From Maritimibacter sp. DP1N21-5 (GTDB taxonomy: Bacteria; Pseudomonadota; Alphaproteobacteria; Rhodobacterales; Rhodobacteraceae): a stretch of 64,000 bases of DNA. Position numbers and translations under genes: made by a program. Location of the stretch: NCBI RefSeq assembly GCF_019218295.1, contig NZ_JAHUZF010000006.1:620001-684000 (forward strand), read 5' to 3'. The notes under the pieces were generated by a model. The model made no database searches, was not told the origin of the DNA, and saw nothing but the letters and a program-made list of their open reading frames with translations. Of the stretch, positions 28,621 through 37,176 are shown piece by piece. The stretch's first letter is position 1. Every line of letters starts with the position of its first letter.

Positions 28621-30111
28621 TCAGTCCGACATCCGCTCTTCAAAGCTCTTGGCGATGAAGCCGGGCAGGTGATCGCCCATGCCGGTGGGGGTATTGCCGC
28701 CCCGGTCGCCACCACGGCTTCCGCGATCCCGGCGGTCGTTCCGGTCGCCGCGGTCGCCCCGGTCACTGCGCGACCGGCTGCTGCGCTCTTCGCGCGGCTG
28801 ATCGGCAACCTCGTCCTTCGGTGCCTTCGGCGCTTCGGCTTTCGTCTCTGCCTTGGCCTCGAGCTTGTCGCTGCGCTCGGACGACTTGCGCGAGCGCGAG
28901 GGCTTCTTGTCGCTCCGCTCGGATTTGCTGCCCCGGTCGCCATCGTCCGAGGCGGGTGCATCGCCCAGCGGGTTCGCAAGCAGGGGGATCTCCTTCTCGA
29001 TCAGCCGGAGCACGGCCTCGAGGTTCTTCTCGTCGCGCGGTTCGCAGATCATTACCGCATGGCCCTTGCGCCCGGCGCGGCCCGTGCGCCCGATCCGGTG
29101 GACGTAGTCCTCGGCATGGCTGGGCACGTCATAGTTGAATACATGGCTCACATTGGGAATGTCGAGCCCGCGCGCGGCCACGTCCGAGGCGCAGAGGAAG
29201 CGGATCGTGCCGTCGCGGAAGCCCTGAAGAACTTCCATCCGCTTGGACTGGTCCAGATCGCCGTGGATCGGCTGCGCGTTGTAGCCGTATTTCTGCAAGG
29301 ACTTCGCGGTGATATCCACGTCGGTCTTGCGGTTGCAGAAGATGATCGCGTTGGTGCAAGCCTCGCCCTCGGCGTCGATCATCGCGCGCAGAAGGGCGCG
29401 TTTCTCGGTCGCGGCGCTGTCGCGGCGCTTGGGTTTGAACTTGACCATGCCCTGCGTGATCGTGTCCGAGGTCGTCGCCTGCCGCGAAACCTCGATGCGG
29501 GCGGGATTGGACAGGAAGGTGTTGGTGATCCGCTCGATCTCGGGCGCCATCGTGGCCGAGAAGAAAAGCGTCTGCCGCGTGAAAGGCACAAGCCCGAAGA
29601 TACGTTCGATGTCCGGGATGAAGCCCATGTCGAGCATGCGGTCGGCTTCGTCCACCACCATGATCTGCACGCCGGTGAGGAGCAGTTTGCCGCGTTCGAA
29701 ATGGTCCAGAAGCCGGCCCGGCGTCGCGATCAGCACGTCGACACCCCGATCGATCAGCGCGTCCTGCTCCTTGAAGCTCACGCCGCCGATGAGGAGCGCC
29801 TTGGTCAGCTTCACGTTCTTGGCGTAGACATCGAAGTTCTCGGCCACCTGCGCGGCAAGCTCCCGCGTCGGGCAAAGCACGAGCGAGCGCGGCATGCGTG
29901 CACGGGCGCGGCCACGCGCGAGCGCCGTGATCATGGGAAGCGTGAAGGAAGCGGTCTTGCCGGTCCCGGTCTGGGCGATGCCCAGCACGTCGCGGCCCTC
30001 GAGCGCGGGAGGAATGGCGCCGGCCTGGATCGGGGTCGGGGTTTCGTATCCCGCTTCCTCGACGGCTTTGAGGACTTTGGGGTTCAGGGACAGGTCGGAG
30101 AATTTGGTCAA
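28621..30111 (-). CDS. rhlE: DEAD-box ATP-dependent RNA helicase, RhlE-like
   Basis: 496 aa. The helicase core carries AQTGTGKT (motif I), PTRELA (Ia), VDEADRMLDMGF (II, DEAD), FFSATM (III), and HRIGRTGRAGRKG (VI). Residues from about 390 on form a low-complexity tail rich in Arg, Asp, Ser and Gly. The start is read as TTG at 30111, with AAAGG six bases before it; the family begins (M)TKFSDL. An in-frame ATG at 30153 is the alternative. A likely role is RNA remodelling in ribosome assembly or decay. Confidence 0.88.
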   Translation of the reverse strand: MTKFSDLSLNPKVLKAVEEAGYETPTPIQAGAIPPALEGRDVLGIAQTGTGKTASFTLPMITALARGRARARMPRSLVLCPTRELAAQVAENFDVYAKNVKLTKALLIGGVSFKEQDALIDRGVDVLIATPGRLLDHFERGKLLLTGVQIMVVDEADRMLDMGFIPDIERIFGLVPFTRQTLFFSATMAPEIERITNTFLSNPARIEVSRQATTSDTITQGMVKFKPKRRDSAATEKRALLRAMIDAEGEACTNAIIFCNRKTDVDITAKSLQKYGYNAQPIHGDLDQSKRMEVLQGFRDGTIRFLCASDVAARGLDIPNVSHVFNYDVPSHAEDYVHRIGRTGRAGRKGHAVMICEPRDEKNLEAVLRLIEKEIPLLANPLGDAPASDDGDRGSKSERSDKKPSRSRKSSERSDKLEAKAETKAEAPKAPKDEVADQPREERSSRSRSDRGDRGDRNDRRDRGSRGGDRGGNTPTGMGDHLPGFIAKSFEERMSD

Positions 30112-30204
30112 TGGATGCCTTTCGCGTGACAGTTGCGGCGCTTGTGGCCGCATTGTCCAGCGCGGCCCCGTTCGACCGGATTGCCGAACACCTTGTGGGC
30201 AAAG

Positions 30205-30233
30205 GCCATACGCTCCCTTGCGGAAAAGGTCAA
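30205..30233 (-). promoter_or_regulatory. Housekeeping promoter candidate for the DEAD-box helicase
   Basis: On the minus strand TTGACC (30233-30228), 17 bases, TATGGC (30210-30205). This is a good sigma-70-type match and gives a leader of about 87 bases before the TTG start. Long leaders are common for RNA helicases with cold or auto-regulation, but no conserved element was identified. Confidence 0.5.
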
Positions 30234-30242
30234 GAAAACAGG

Positions 30243-30267
30243 GGAACAGCCGGGACCGGCCCGCGTT
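30243..30267 (+). promoter_or_regulatory. GGAAC-N16-CGTT promoter candidate for the OsmC gene
   Basis: GGAAC at 30243-30247, 16 bases, CGTT at 30264-30267, ending 32 bases before the OsmC ATG with AAAGGAG in between. This matches the EcfG general-stress promoter. It lies back to back with the helicase promoter. Confidence 0.6.
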
Positions 30268-30299
30268 GGATGGGAGAAACCAGGACAAAGGAGTGCACA

Positions 30300-30719
30300 A
30301 TGATCCGCAAACATGGGTCTGCCGTCTGGCAGGGTGGCCTGCAGGACGGCACCGGAACCGTATCGACACAGTCGGGCGTTCTGGACGCCGTGCAATATGG
30401 CTTCAACAAGCGGTTCGAGGACGAACCGGGGTCGAATCCCGAGGAACTCATCGGCGCGGCGCATGCGGCCTGCTTCTCGATGGCGCTCTCCAACATCCTG
30501 GGCGACGACGACATCGTGCCCGAACGGATCGAGACCCGCTCGACCATCTCGCTCGACATGTCGGACGGGCCCAAGATCGTGAAGGCGCATCTCGACGTGA
30601 CCATCAAGGCGCCCGGCGACGAGGACAAGATCATGGAAGCGGCGAAGAAGGCCGAGCAGGGATGCCCGGTCAGCCAGCTCCTGAACTGCGAGATCACGAT
30701 GGACGCGAAAGTGCTCTAG
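30300..30719 (+). CDS. osmC: OsmC-family peroxiredoxin
   Basis: 139 aa. Members of this family reduce organic hydroperoxides with a cysteine pair. Here the pair is in HAACFSMAL and GCPVSQLLN. The N-terminal beta region reads IRKHGSAVWQGG. AAAGGAG at 30287-30293 supports the ATG at 30300. The open frame upstream back to 30111 is discarded. Osmotic or oxidative stress induction would agree with the promoter in front of it. Confidence 0.9.
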   Translation: MIRKHGSAVWQGGLQDGTGTVSTQSGVLDAVQYGFNKRFEDEPGSNPEELIGAAHAACFSMALSNILGDDDIVPERIETRSTISLDMSDGPKIVKAHLDVTIKAPGDEDKIMEAAKKAEQGCPVSQLLNCEITMDAKVL

Positions 30720-30756
30720 GCATTTGAAGCGATGCGATCCTGCCTGAAAACCCGAT

Positions 30757-30780
30757 CCCCGCCGGTGCTGCCGAGCGGGG
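30757..30780. terminator. Hairpin after the OsmC gene
   Basis: CCCCGCCGG pairs with CCGAGCGGGG with one bulged A, around a TGCTG loop. It sits between two convergent genes and could serve both. Confidence 0.5.
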
Positions 30781-30805
30781 CTCCCTCGGTTGGGAGAAGA
30801 GGGCT

Positions 30806-31282
30806 TCAGCTTTCGGGCAGGTCGTCGATCATGTCGGGGTGGCCCTTGGCCATCGCCTGCACGCGCGCCCAGAAAAGCGAATTTCCATGACCCTCGGGCG
30901 CCAGCGCGCCAAGGGCCATCGCGAAGCGCGGGGACGTGGTGGCCGCCTCGATCCTTTCGAGGAGGTCGGGCCCATGTGTCGCAAACAACTCGGTCATCGG
31001 TCCGGCGGCGATGAGCGACAGGTCTTGCGGTGCCTGCGCCTCGGCCACGAGCGCCTCCTGCACCGCGAAGGACAGGTCCGGGTTTTCAGACGCAAGGGAC
31101 GAGGCGAGCACCGCTGTCCAGACCTCCGGATGCCCTTCGAAGTCCTCGTCCTCGTCCGTGTCGCGCAGAAACATGAGGAAACGCTGGGCGAGGCGGTCGA
31201 TGGGCAGGTCGCCCGAAGGCAAGGCGTCCTCAGGCTGGTCCAAAGCCTTGGCGACGAGCGGGCGGGGAATGGCTTGGGTCAT
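30806..31282 (-). CDS. Conserved hypothetical protein, possibly DUF6869-like
   Basis: 158 aa, acidic and mostly helical, with no membrane segment or signal. The pattern of short helices with SLIAAGPMTELFATHGP recalls the DUF6869 family from memory, but I cannot verify it. It lies 43 bases beyond the prfC start-to-stop arrangement on the same strand, so the two could share a transcript. No function can be given. Confidence 0.65.
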   Translation of the reverse strand: MTQAIPRPLVAKALDQPEDALPSGDLPIDRLAQRFLMFLRDTDEDEDFEGHPEVWTAVLASSLASENPDLSFAVQEALVAEAQAPQDLSLIAAGPMTELFATHGPDLLERIEAATTSPRFAMALGALAPEGHGNSLFWARVQAMAKGHPDMIDDLPES

Positions 31283-31325
31283 GCGGGCCTGCCTACCATG
31301 GCTCGCCCGGGCCGCAAAGTGCCGC

Positions 31326-32939
31326 TCACTCCCCGTGGAGTTCCTTGGTCGCCGTGAGCTTCAGCGAGGGGTAATCGCGCTCCACTCGGTCAATGTCCCA
31401 CTGAAGGCGCGTGAGGAACACCGGGTCGCCGTCGTTGTCGTGGCCGATGTGCTGCTTGTTGGCGTTGATCAGCTTTTCGAGGTCCGCCTTGGGTCCCGAA
31501 ATCCAGCGGGCCGAAGTGAACTGCGACGCCTCGAAGCGCACCGGGATCCCGTATTCCAGCTCGATCCGGGAGGCCAGAACCTCGAACTGAAGCTGGCCGA
31601 CGACGCCCACGATAAAGCCCGACCCGATGTTCGGCTTGAACACCTTGGCCGCGCCTTCCTCGGCGAATTGCATGAGCGCCTTTTCCAGATGCTTGGCCTT
31701 CATCGGATCGGTTGCGCGCACGCCTTGCAGCAATTCCGGCGCAAACGACGGGATGCCGGTCACACGTAGTGCTTCGCCTTCGGTCAGCGTGTCGCCGATG
31801 CGCAACTGCCCGTGGTTCGGGATGCCGATGATGTCACCCGCCCAGGCCTCTTCCGCGAGTTCCCGGTCCGAAGCGAGGAACATCACCGGGTTGGTAATCG
31901 CCATCGGCTTTTTCGACCGCACGTGAAGCAGCTTCATTCCGCGTTCGAAATGGCCAGATGCCAGACGCACGAAGGCCACGCGGTCGCGGTGTTTCGGGTC
32001 CATGTTGGCCTGCACCTTGAAGACGAAGCCGGCCACCTTGGTCTCGTCCGGCGCGATCTGTCGCGGCTCGGCGCTCTGCGGCTGCGGCTCGGGACCATAG
32101 GTCGCGATGCCGTTCATCAGTTCCTTCACGCCGAAGGAGTTGATCGCGGAGCCGAACCAGATCGGCGTCATTTGCCCGTTCATTACTTCTTCGGGGTCAA
32201 GCGCGGGCAGCAGCTCACGCGCCATCTCGATCTCTTCGCGGAGTTTCTCCAGCAGATGCGGGGGGACATGCTGGGCCAGCTTCGGGTCGTCCAGCCCCTC
32301 GATGGAGATTGACTCGGCGACCCGGTTGCGGTCCGCTCGGTCCATGAGTTCGAGCCGGTCGCGCAAGAGGTCGTAACAGCCGAGAAACTCGCTCCCCACC
32401 CCGATGGGCCAGCTTGCCGGCGTGACGTGGATCGCGAGCATCTCCTGGATTTCGTCGATGATCTCGAAGGTGTCGCGGCTCTCGCGGTCCATCTTGTTGC
32501 AGAAGGTCAGGATCGGCAGGTCCCGCATCCGGCAGACCTCGAAGAGTTTCTGGGTCTGGCTCTCCACGCCTTTGGCCCCGTCGATCACCATGACGGCCGC
32601 GTCGACGGCAGTGAGCGTCCGGTAGGTGTCTTCCGAAAAGTCCGAGTGGCCGGGCGTGTCGACGAGGTTGAAGCGGAACTTGCCGAAGTCGAAGGACATG
32701 GCCGAGGCCGAAACCGAGATGCCCCGGTCCTTTTCCATCTGCATGAAGTCCGACCGCGTGCGCCGCGCTTCGCCCTTCGCGCGCACCTGTCCCGCCATCT
32801 GGATTGCGCCGCCGAACAGCAGGAACTTTTCCGTCAGCGTCGTCTTGCCCGCGTCCGGGTGCGAAATGATCGCAAAGGTTCGGCGCCGGGCGATTTCCGG
32901 GGGCAGGGCGGGGCGGTTCGTGGCGGCTTGATCGAGCAT
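31326..32939 (-). CDS. prfC: Peptide chain release factor 3
   Basis: A GTPase that removes RF1 and RF2 from the ribosome after termination. It is 537 aa with the G1 motif HPDAGKTTLTEKFL, the G3 motif DTPGHSDFSEDT and the G4 motif NKMDRE. It then has the EF-G-like domains II and III. It has the usual length for RF3. The divergent 90-aa gene upstream has its own promoter candidate in the 98-base spacer. Confidence 0.93.
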   Translation of the reverse strand: MLDQAATNRPALPPEIARRRTFAIISHPDAGKTTLTEKFLLFGGAIQMAGQVRAKGEARRTRSDFMQMEKDRGISVSASAMSFDFGKFRFNLVDTPGHSDFSEDTYRTLTAVDAAVMVIDGAKGVESQTQKLFEVCRMRDLPILTFCNKMDRESRDTFEIIDEIQEMLAIHVTPASWPIGVGSEFLGCYDLLRDRLELMDRADRNRVAESISIEGLDDPKLAQHVPPHLLEKLREEIEMARELLPALDPEEVMNGQMTPIWFGSAINSFGVKELMNGIATYGPEPQPQSAEPRQIAPDETKVAGFVFKVQANMDPKHRDRVAFVRLASGHFERGMKLLHVRSKKPMAITNPVMFLASDRELAEEAWAGDIIGIPNHGQLRIGDTLTEGEALRVTGIPSFAPELLQGVRATDPMKAKHLEKALMQFAEEGAAKVFKPNIGSGFIVGVVGQLQFEVLASRIELEYGIPVRFEASQFTSARWISGPKADLEKLINANKQHIGHDNDGDPVFLTRLQWDIDRVERDYPSLKLTATKELHGE

Positions 32940-32988
32940 GGCGGGGATATATGGCGGGGACGGGGCATCGTCCAGCGGGACTTGACGC

Positions 32989-33014
32989 GGAACGCGGCGA
33001 CAGTGCCGGGCGTT
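32989..33014 (+). promoter_or_regulatory. GGAAC-N17-CGTT promoter candidate for the 90-aa gene
   Basis: GGAAC at 32989-32993, 17 bases, CGTT at 33011-33014, ending 23 bases before the ATG at 33038. AAAGGAG follows at 33024-33030. The geometry is the same as in front of the 64-aa gene at 12826. Confidence 0.6.
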
Positions 33015-33037
33015 ATGGCCGCGAAAGGAGACAACCC

Positions 33038-33310
33038 ATGGCCAAGAGCGACAAGGACCCCGGACCTTCGGTGAAAGATGACGAAACCTACGAGGCCCTG
33101 CGCGAGGACGGAGCCTCGAAGGAAAAGGCGGCGCGGATCGCGAATGCCCGCGCCAACCCGGACCAGCGCCCGTCGAAGAAAGGCGGACAGGCCTCGCCTT
33201 ACGAAGACTGGACCCGCGACGAACTTTACGACCGCGCGCAGGAGATCGGCATCGACGGGCGCTCCGACATGAATAAGGATGAGCTTATCCGAGCGTTGAG
33301 GTCTCATTGA
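33038..33310 (+). CDS. 90-aa hydrophilic protein with a Rho N-terminal/SAP-like C-terminus
   Basis: Starts MAKSDKDPGPSVKDDETYE. The first half is charged and resembles small stress proteins (KEKAARIANARAN). The last 35 residues (WTRDELYDRAQEIGI, then MNKDELIRALR) fit a helix-extended-helix of the Rho-N/SAP type, which binds nucleic acids. The ATG is supported by AAAGGAG. The promoter candidate in front suggests general-stress control. I infer a stress-induced nucleic-acid-binding protein. Confidence 0.75.
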   Translation: MAKSDKDPGPSVKDDETYEALREDGASKEKAARIANARANPDQRPSKKGGQASPYEDWTRDELYDRAQEIGIDGRSDMNKDELIRALRSH

Positions 33311-33415
33311 CGGGGTAGGGTGTTTCAGGGCAGGTTAAGGCAACTCTGCGGCGTGGCTCGTGACCACCACGGCCCCGCGCGTGGGGAGAGGCAGCCTATC
33401 GAGGAGGGGGTTCCC

Positions 33416-34021
33416 ATGGCTATCAAGACAATTCTGGTGCTCGGAGTTGGCGCGCTCGCGCTTTCGGGCTGCGCGGCGACGAAATTCGCGACCAAGCTCA
33501 ACGACTTCGACAAGCTCGAAACCGAAGTGAACGGCATGAGCGCGACCACGACCATGCCTACCACGGGCTCGGCAACCTATACCGGGACCTCGGCCATTGC
33601 CGGGAGCTGGGAAGATTCGAACATCGTCGTTCTGGGCGATACAACGATGACCGCGAACTTCGCGACGGCGCGGGTCACTGGCACCATCGACGATCTGGTG
33701 GGCGCCGATCTGAACGACCGCCAGAAGGAGCGCTATGACAACGGCGATCTCGGCGTGCTGGCCATCGTGCGCACGTCGGAGCGGGCGGACGGCACCATCG
33801 CGATCCGTGACGGGGTGATCGCCGGCAACACCTTCGCCGCCACGGCGGACGGCGATTTCACCATGGACGGCTACAATTATGTCGTCGGCGGTGGCGTCGA
33901 CGGCGAGTTCCGGGGCACCGGTGCCACGGCCATCGCGGCGGAAGACGGCGCGACCTTCAGTTTCACCCGCAACGGCACCGCAGGCACCGGCACCAGCGCC
34001 GAGATCTACGCGACCCGGTAG
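33416..34021 (+). CDS. Lipoprotein with a beta-rich, TbpB/Slam-substrate-like domain
   Basis: 201 aa with lipobox LSGC (Cys19) after a short signal, so lipid-anchored. The mature region is beta-rich with many Gly, Thr and Ala and ends in FSFTRNGTAGTGTSAEIYATR-type strands. It recalls the C-terminal eight-stranded barrel of TbpB or factor-H-binding-protein-like surface lipoproteins. That resemblance is from pattern only. GAGGAGGGGG before the ATG at 33416 supports the start. It lies between a stress gene and a convergent Hint-domain gene. Confidence 0.68.
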   Translation: MAIKTILVLGVGALALSGCAATKFATKLNDFDKLETEVNGMSATTTMPTTGSATYTGTSAIAGSWEDSNIVVLGDTTMTANFATARVTGTIDDLVGADLNDRQKERYDNGDLGVLAIVRTSERADGTIAIRDGVIAGNTFAATADGDFTMDGYNYVVGGGVDGEFRGTGATAIAAEDGATFSFTRNGTAGTGTSAEIYATR

Positions 34022-34047
34022 GCCCGGCGTCATCTGATCCAGGAAAA

Positions 34048-34075
34048 CAGGTCGGGCGTTCAGGTGCCCGACCTG
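34048..34075. terminator. Bidirectional terminator between the lipoprotein and Hint genes
   Basis: CAGGTCGGGC at 34048-34057 pairs perfectly with GCCCGACCTG at 34066-34075 (ten base pairs, eight-base loop). On the minus strand the stem is followed by TTTTCC. Confidence 0.7.
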
Positions 34076-34078
34076 ACG

Positions 34079-35101
34079 CTACATCGCCGACACGCGTTTG
34101 AGCATGGCGACGGCATCGGCGCGTCGCGTGAAATCGCCTTCCAGAAGTTCCACCGCGCCAAGCGGAAACGCCGTGTCCGAGGACAGTTGCAAACGCCGTG
34201 TGACTTCGTCCGGGATAGCCTTGCGCGTCGCGGTGTCGAGAAACAGGCTCTCGGCCGCGATGCCTTCGGCATAAATGATCTCATGCGCGTCGAAGAGGAC
34301 CTGGACGTAATCGACGAAGCCGCCGTCGAGGCGCGTCACCGTCGTCCCGTTCACCAGAAGCCCCGCCTTCACGAGAAGCTCGCGTTGTCCCGCCCCGAGC
34401 GCATCGAGGCGCTGATAGATGAAGAGCCGATGGTTCGGGCTCACCACCAGGGGACCCTCGTTATTGAGCGCCCCGGCCGCGATATGGATCGGCGCGAAAT
34501 CGCCCTCGGCACGGACGGTCTGGACGCCGACCCAGCGGACCTCCTGCGCGCCGGAGTCGCGGGTGAGCACCCGGTCGCCGGGCCTGAGGTCTTCGACCGG
34601 GACCTGAAGCCCGTTCGCCATGGTGATCCGCGTGCCGCGCGTGAAATTCACACTCGCGCTTTCAGCCAGCTTGCGGCCCGCGCCTTCGCGGTCGAGCGAC
34701 ACGAGCGTGTAGGGCATGCGGTGAATGATCGGGGAGAGCGGATAAAGATGCACCCGGTCGACCACTCCGGTCGTCGCATCGACTTCGACCAGCAGGATCG
34801 TTTCGAGCGTCTCGCCATCCGGCGACATGAAGGTCACGAGGCTGTCGAGAAAGACGGGCGCGGCGGGCTGACCGACCTCGGAATCGACCGAGACGAAGAA
34901 CGTTCCCTCGCCGGACATGGCGAGACCGAGACGCCGGGGCCGGGCGTTCTTGCCGAGTTCATAAATGTCATCGGGCAGAAGATCGGTGGCATCCGCGAGC
35001 GCGTCCCCTTCGTTCACGCCATGGCTGACGCGGAAATCCTCGGCCGAATAGACCGACATATGACGGACGGGCAGATGACCCCTCGCATCCGTATCCTTCA
35101 T
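34079..35101 (-). CDS. Hint-domain (hedgehog/intein-type) protein
   Basis: 340 aa. Residues 1-145 are an uncharacterised beta-rich region; from about 150 there is a Hint-type domain (GTRITMANGLQVPVEDL, GDRVLTRD, VSPNHRLF). The residue before the domain, where self-processing Hint proteins have Cys, is Asn152, so autocleavage is unlikely by the usual route. GAGGGGA eight bases upstream supports the ATG at 35101; an in-frame start lies at 35197. Related Rhodobacteraceae proteins are often secreted or linked to calcium-binding repeat proteins, which is not visible here. Confidence 0.8.
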   Translation of the reverse strand: MKDTDARGHLPVRHMSVYSAEDFRVSHGVNEGDALADATDLLPDDIYELGKNARPRRLGLAMSGEGTFFVSVDSEVGQPAAPVFLDSLVTFMSPDGETLETILLVEVDATTGVVDRVHLYPLSPIIHRMPYTLVSLDREGAGRKLAESASVNFTRGTRITMANGLQVPVEDLRPGDRVLTRDSGAQEVRWVGVQTVRAEGDFAPIHIAAGALNNEGPLVVSPNHRLFIYQRLDALGAGQRELLVKAGLLVNGTTVTRLDGGFVDYVQVLFDAHEIIYAEGIAAESLFLDTATRKAIPDEVTRRLQLSSDTAFPLGAVELLEGDFTRRADAVAMLKRVSAM

Positions 35102-35357
35102 GGCAGCATCCCCTCGCGGCGCATCCCCCACCGCAGAAGGCAAAAGTAGGACAGCCTGCCGCGGATGGTCAACAACGGGGCGCCGGATCGGGGCCAAAGG
35201 CGGGTCGGAACGGGGTCACCGTTGGGCAGACGCGAACAGAACCGCCTGTTCCGATGAATTGGTGGCCGATTGGTGACGGAACGTGGCGGGGCCGGGCGGC
35301 ATGGGCGAATCATTGGCCGGGTGCTAGCCACGGTCTGAACGACAGATGGAGGATATG

Positions 35358-36137
35358 ATGGACTTCGGGCTGAAAGGAAAACGCGCGCTGGTCTGCGCCT
35401 CGTCCAAGGGATTGGGCCGGGGCTGCGCCGAGGCGCTCGCGGGCGAGGGTGTGAACCTCGTGATCAACGCGCGCACCAAGGCGGATGTCGAGAAGACCGC
35501 GCAGGACATCCGCGACACCCATGGGGTCGAGGTCGTGGCCGTGGCCGCCGACGTGACCACCGAAGAGGGGCGCGCCGCGCTTCTCGAGGCCTGCGGCGAG
35601 ATCGACATTCTGGTCAACAACGCCGGTGGCCCGCCGCCCGGCGTCTGGACCGACTGGGACCGCGAGGACTTCATCAAGGCGCTGGACGCGAACATGCTCA
35701 CCCCCATTGCGCTCATCAAGGCACTGGTGCCGGGGATGATGGACCGGGGTTGGGGCCGGGTGGTCAACATCACGTCGCGGTCGGTGAAGTCGCCGCTCTC
35801 GGCGCTTGGTCTGTCGAACTCGGCGCGCGCCGGGCTGACGGGCTATGTCGCGGGCACCAGTCGCCAGATCGCCGACAAGGGCGTGACGATGAACAACCTC
35901 TTGCCGGGCAGCCATTCGACGGATCGGATCGACAGTCTCGATGCGAACAACGCCAAGTCATGGGGCGTGAGCGTCGAGGAAGCGGCAGCGCGGCGCAAGG
36001 CCGGCAACCCGATGAAGCGCGACGGCACCGCCGAAGAATTCGGCGCCGCCTGTGCCTTCCTCTGCTCGCAGCAGGCTGCCTTCATGACCGGGCAGAACAT
36101 CCTGCTCGACGGGGGCGAGTTCAACTCGACGCTGTAA
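35358..36137 (+). CDS. SDR-family oxidoreductase lacking the catalytic Tyr-Lys pair
   Basis: 259 aa Rossmann-fold protein with the cofactor loop ASSKGLGRG, NNAG at 87-90 and Ser140 of the active site. The usual YxxxK is replaced by Ser153-x3-Arg157. Divergent SDRs of this kind are known, and activity is uncertain. Of three in-frame ATGs (35346, 35355, 35358), the last has GGAGG at the right distance. It stands alone and faces the universal stress protein gene. Confidence 0.83.
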   Translation: MDFGLKGKRALVCASSKGLGRGCAEALAGEGVNLVINARTKADVEKTAQDIRDTHGVEVVAVAADVTTEEGRAALLEACGEIDILVNNAGGPPPGVWTDWDREDFIKALDANMLTPIALIKALVPGMMDRGWGRVVNITSRSVKSPLSALGLSNSARAGLTGYVAGTSRQIADKGVTMNNLLPGSHSTDRIDSLDANNAKSWGVSVEEAAARRKAGNPMKRDGTAEEFGAACAFLCSQQAAFMTGQNILLDGGEFNSTL

Positions 36138-36157
36138 ACACGACCTGCCCGCGCGGG

Positions 36158-36979
36158 TCAGACCGGGCGGGCAATCAAGAGGTCGGTGGGCGCATTGCGG
36201 ATCAGATGCGCCGCGAAACTGCCCAGCGTGAACACCGACGCGACGCTGCGCGTATGGGCGCCAAGCGCGATCAGGGTCGGCTTCTGCGTCTCGACGAAGC
36301 CGAAGAGCGTTTCGCGCAGACCGCCGGTGACCATACGCACCTCCTCGTCGCCGATGTCCTCCTTTCGGATCCACTCCTCCTTGGCGACCTCGGCCTCCCG
36401 CGTGAGATACCTGTCCATCTGGCCCCCATGCTTTTCGCCGGTGAGACCCGGAAAGGGCAGGTGAATCGCGTGATAGGTCAGGCGCTCCGCCTTTGGGGCG
36501 ATGGTGCGGGCGGCGCGGATGGCCGCCGCACAGGCGGGCGAAAAGCTGACCGGCACCAGCACCGGGCCATAGTCATGATCGGCGGGATCCTTCACCACCA
36601 GAACCGGGGCCGCGACCGTGCGAACGAGCGCCTCCATGGTGGTCTCGCGCAGGGCGTCCAGGAGGAACCGGGGCCGGTGCATGCCGAGCACGACGAGCTT
36701 TGCGCCGACCTGAGCGGCGGTTTCCGGGATCGCTTGGCGGGGGTCTCCGTGGATGACATGCACCTCGACGGTGCCGCCTTCTCCATACTCGGCAGTGAAC
36801 AGGCGCAGACGCTCCCTGGCTCCCGACAGGACCGGATCGGCGAGCACTTCGGGGATCGCGTCATCGACGACATGGACGATGTGGCAGGTGGCCTTGTTGT
36901 CGCGGGCAAGCGACAACGCTCTCAGAACCGCGCGGTCCGAACGCGGCGAAAGGTCGGTTGCTACGAGGATGTTGTCCAT
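36158..36979 (-). CDS. Universal stress protein with tandem Usp domains
   Basis: 273 aa with two Usp repeats. The first begins MDNILVATDLSPRSDRAVLRAL and ends near VAAPVLVVKDP. The second ends APTDLLIARPV. The second domain keeps a GAHTRS...LGSFA nucleotide-loop pattern; the first has GMHRP in the same place. The ATG at 36979 has GAAGGA at eight bases; an ATG two codons upstream is possible. No neighbour indicates the stress it answers to. Confidence 0.85.
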   Translation of the reverse strand: MDNILVATDLSPRSDRAVLRALSLARDNKATCHIVHVVDDAIPEVLADPVLSGARERLRLFTAEYGEGGTVEVHVIHGDPRQAIPETAAQVGAKLVVLGMHRPRFLLDALRETTMEALVRTVAAPVLVVKDPADHDYGPVLVPVSFSPACAAAIRAARTIAPKAERLTYHAIHLPFPGLTGEKHGGQMDRYLTREAEVAKEEWIRKEDIGDEEVRMVTGGLRETLFGFVETQKPTLIALGAHTRSVASVFTLGSFAAHLIRNAPTDLLIARPV

Positions 36980-37176
36980 TTTCATCGTCCTTCTTCGGCT
37001 GCCATCGGGTGAAGTTTGGCTTGGACCTTGGCGGCAGGTCAAATCCTTCTGACCGCATGAGGCATTGCGACGCGGTTGCCCCTTGCGGGCCGTGGGGGCA
37101 GGTTGCTTGCCCGCCATGGGAGGGGCTGCTACATCGCCCTGAAAGCCCGAGGGTTTTCATCGGGTAGGAGAGGTAC

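Noticed and set aside
36147..36174. GC hairpin at the end of the SDR and universal stress protein genes
   Set aside because: Half of it is the coding end of the stress protein and the loop is 14 bases; it may be coincidence.
36980..37100. TTGACC...GCCAA element upstream of the universal stress protein gene, resembling an FnrL box
   Set aside because: The half-sites are one base too far apart and the second one does not match.
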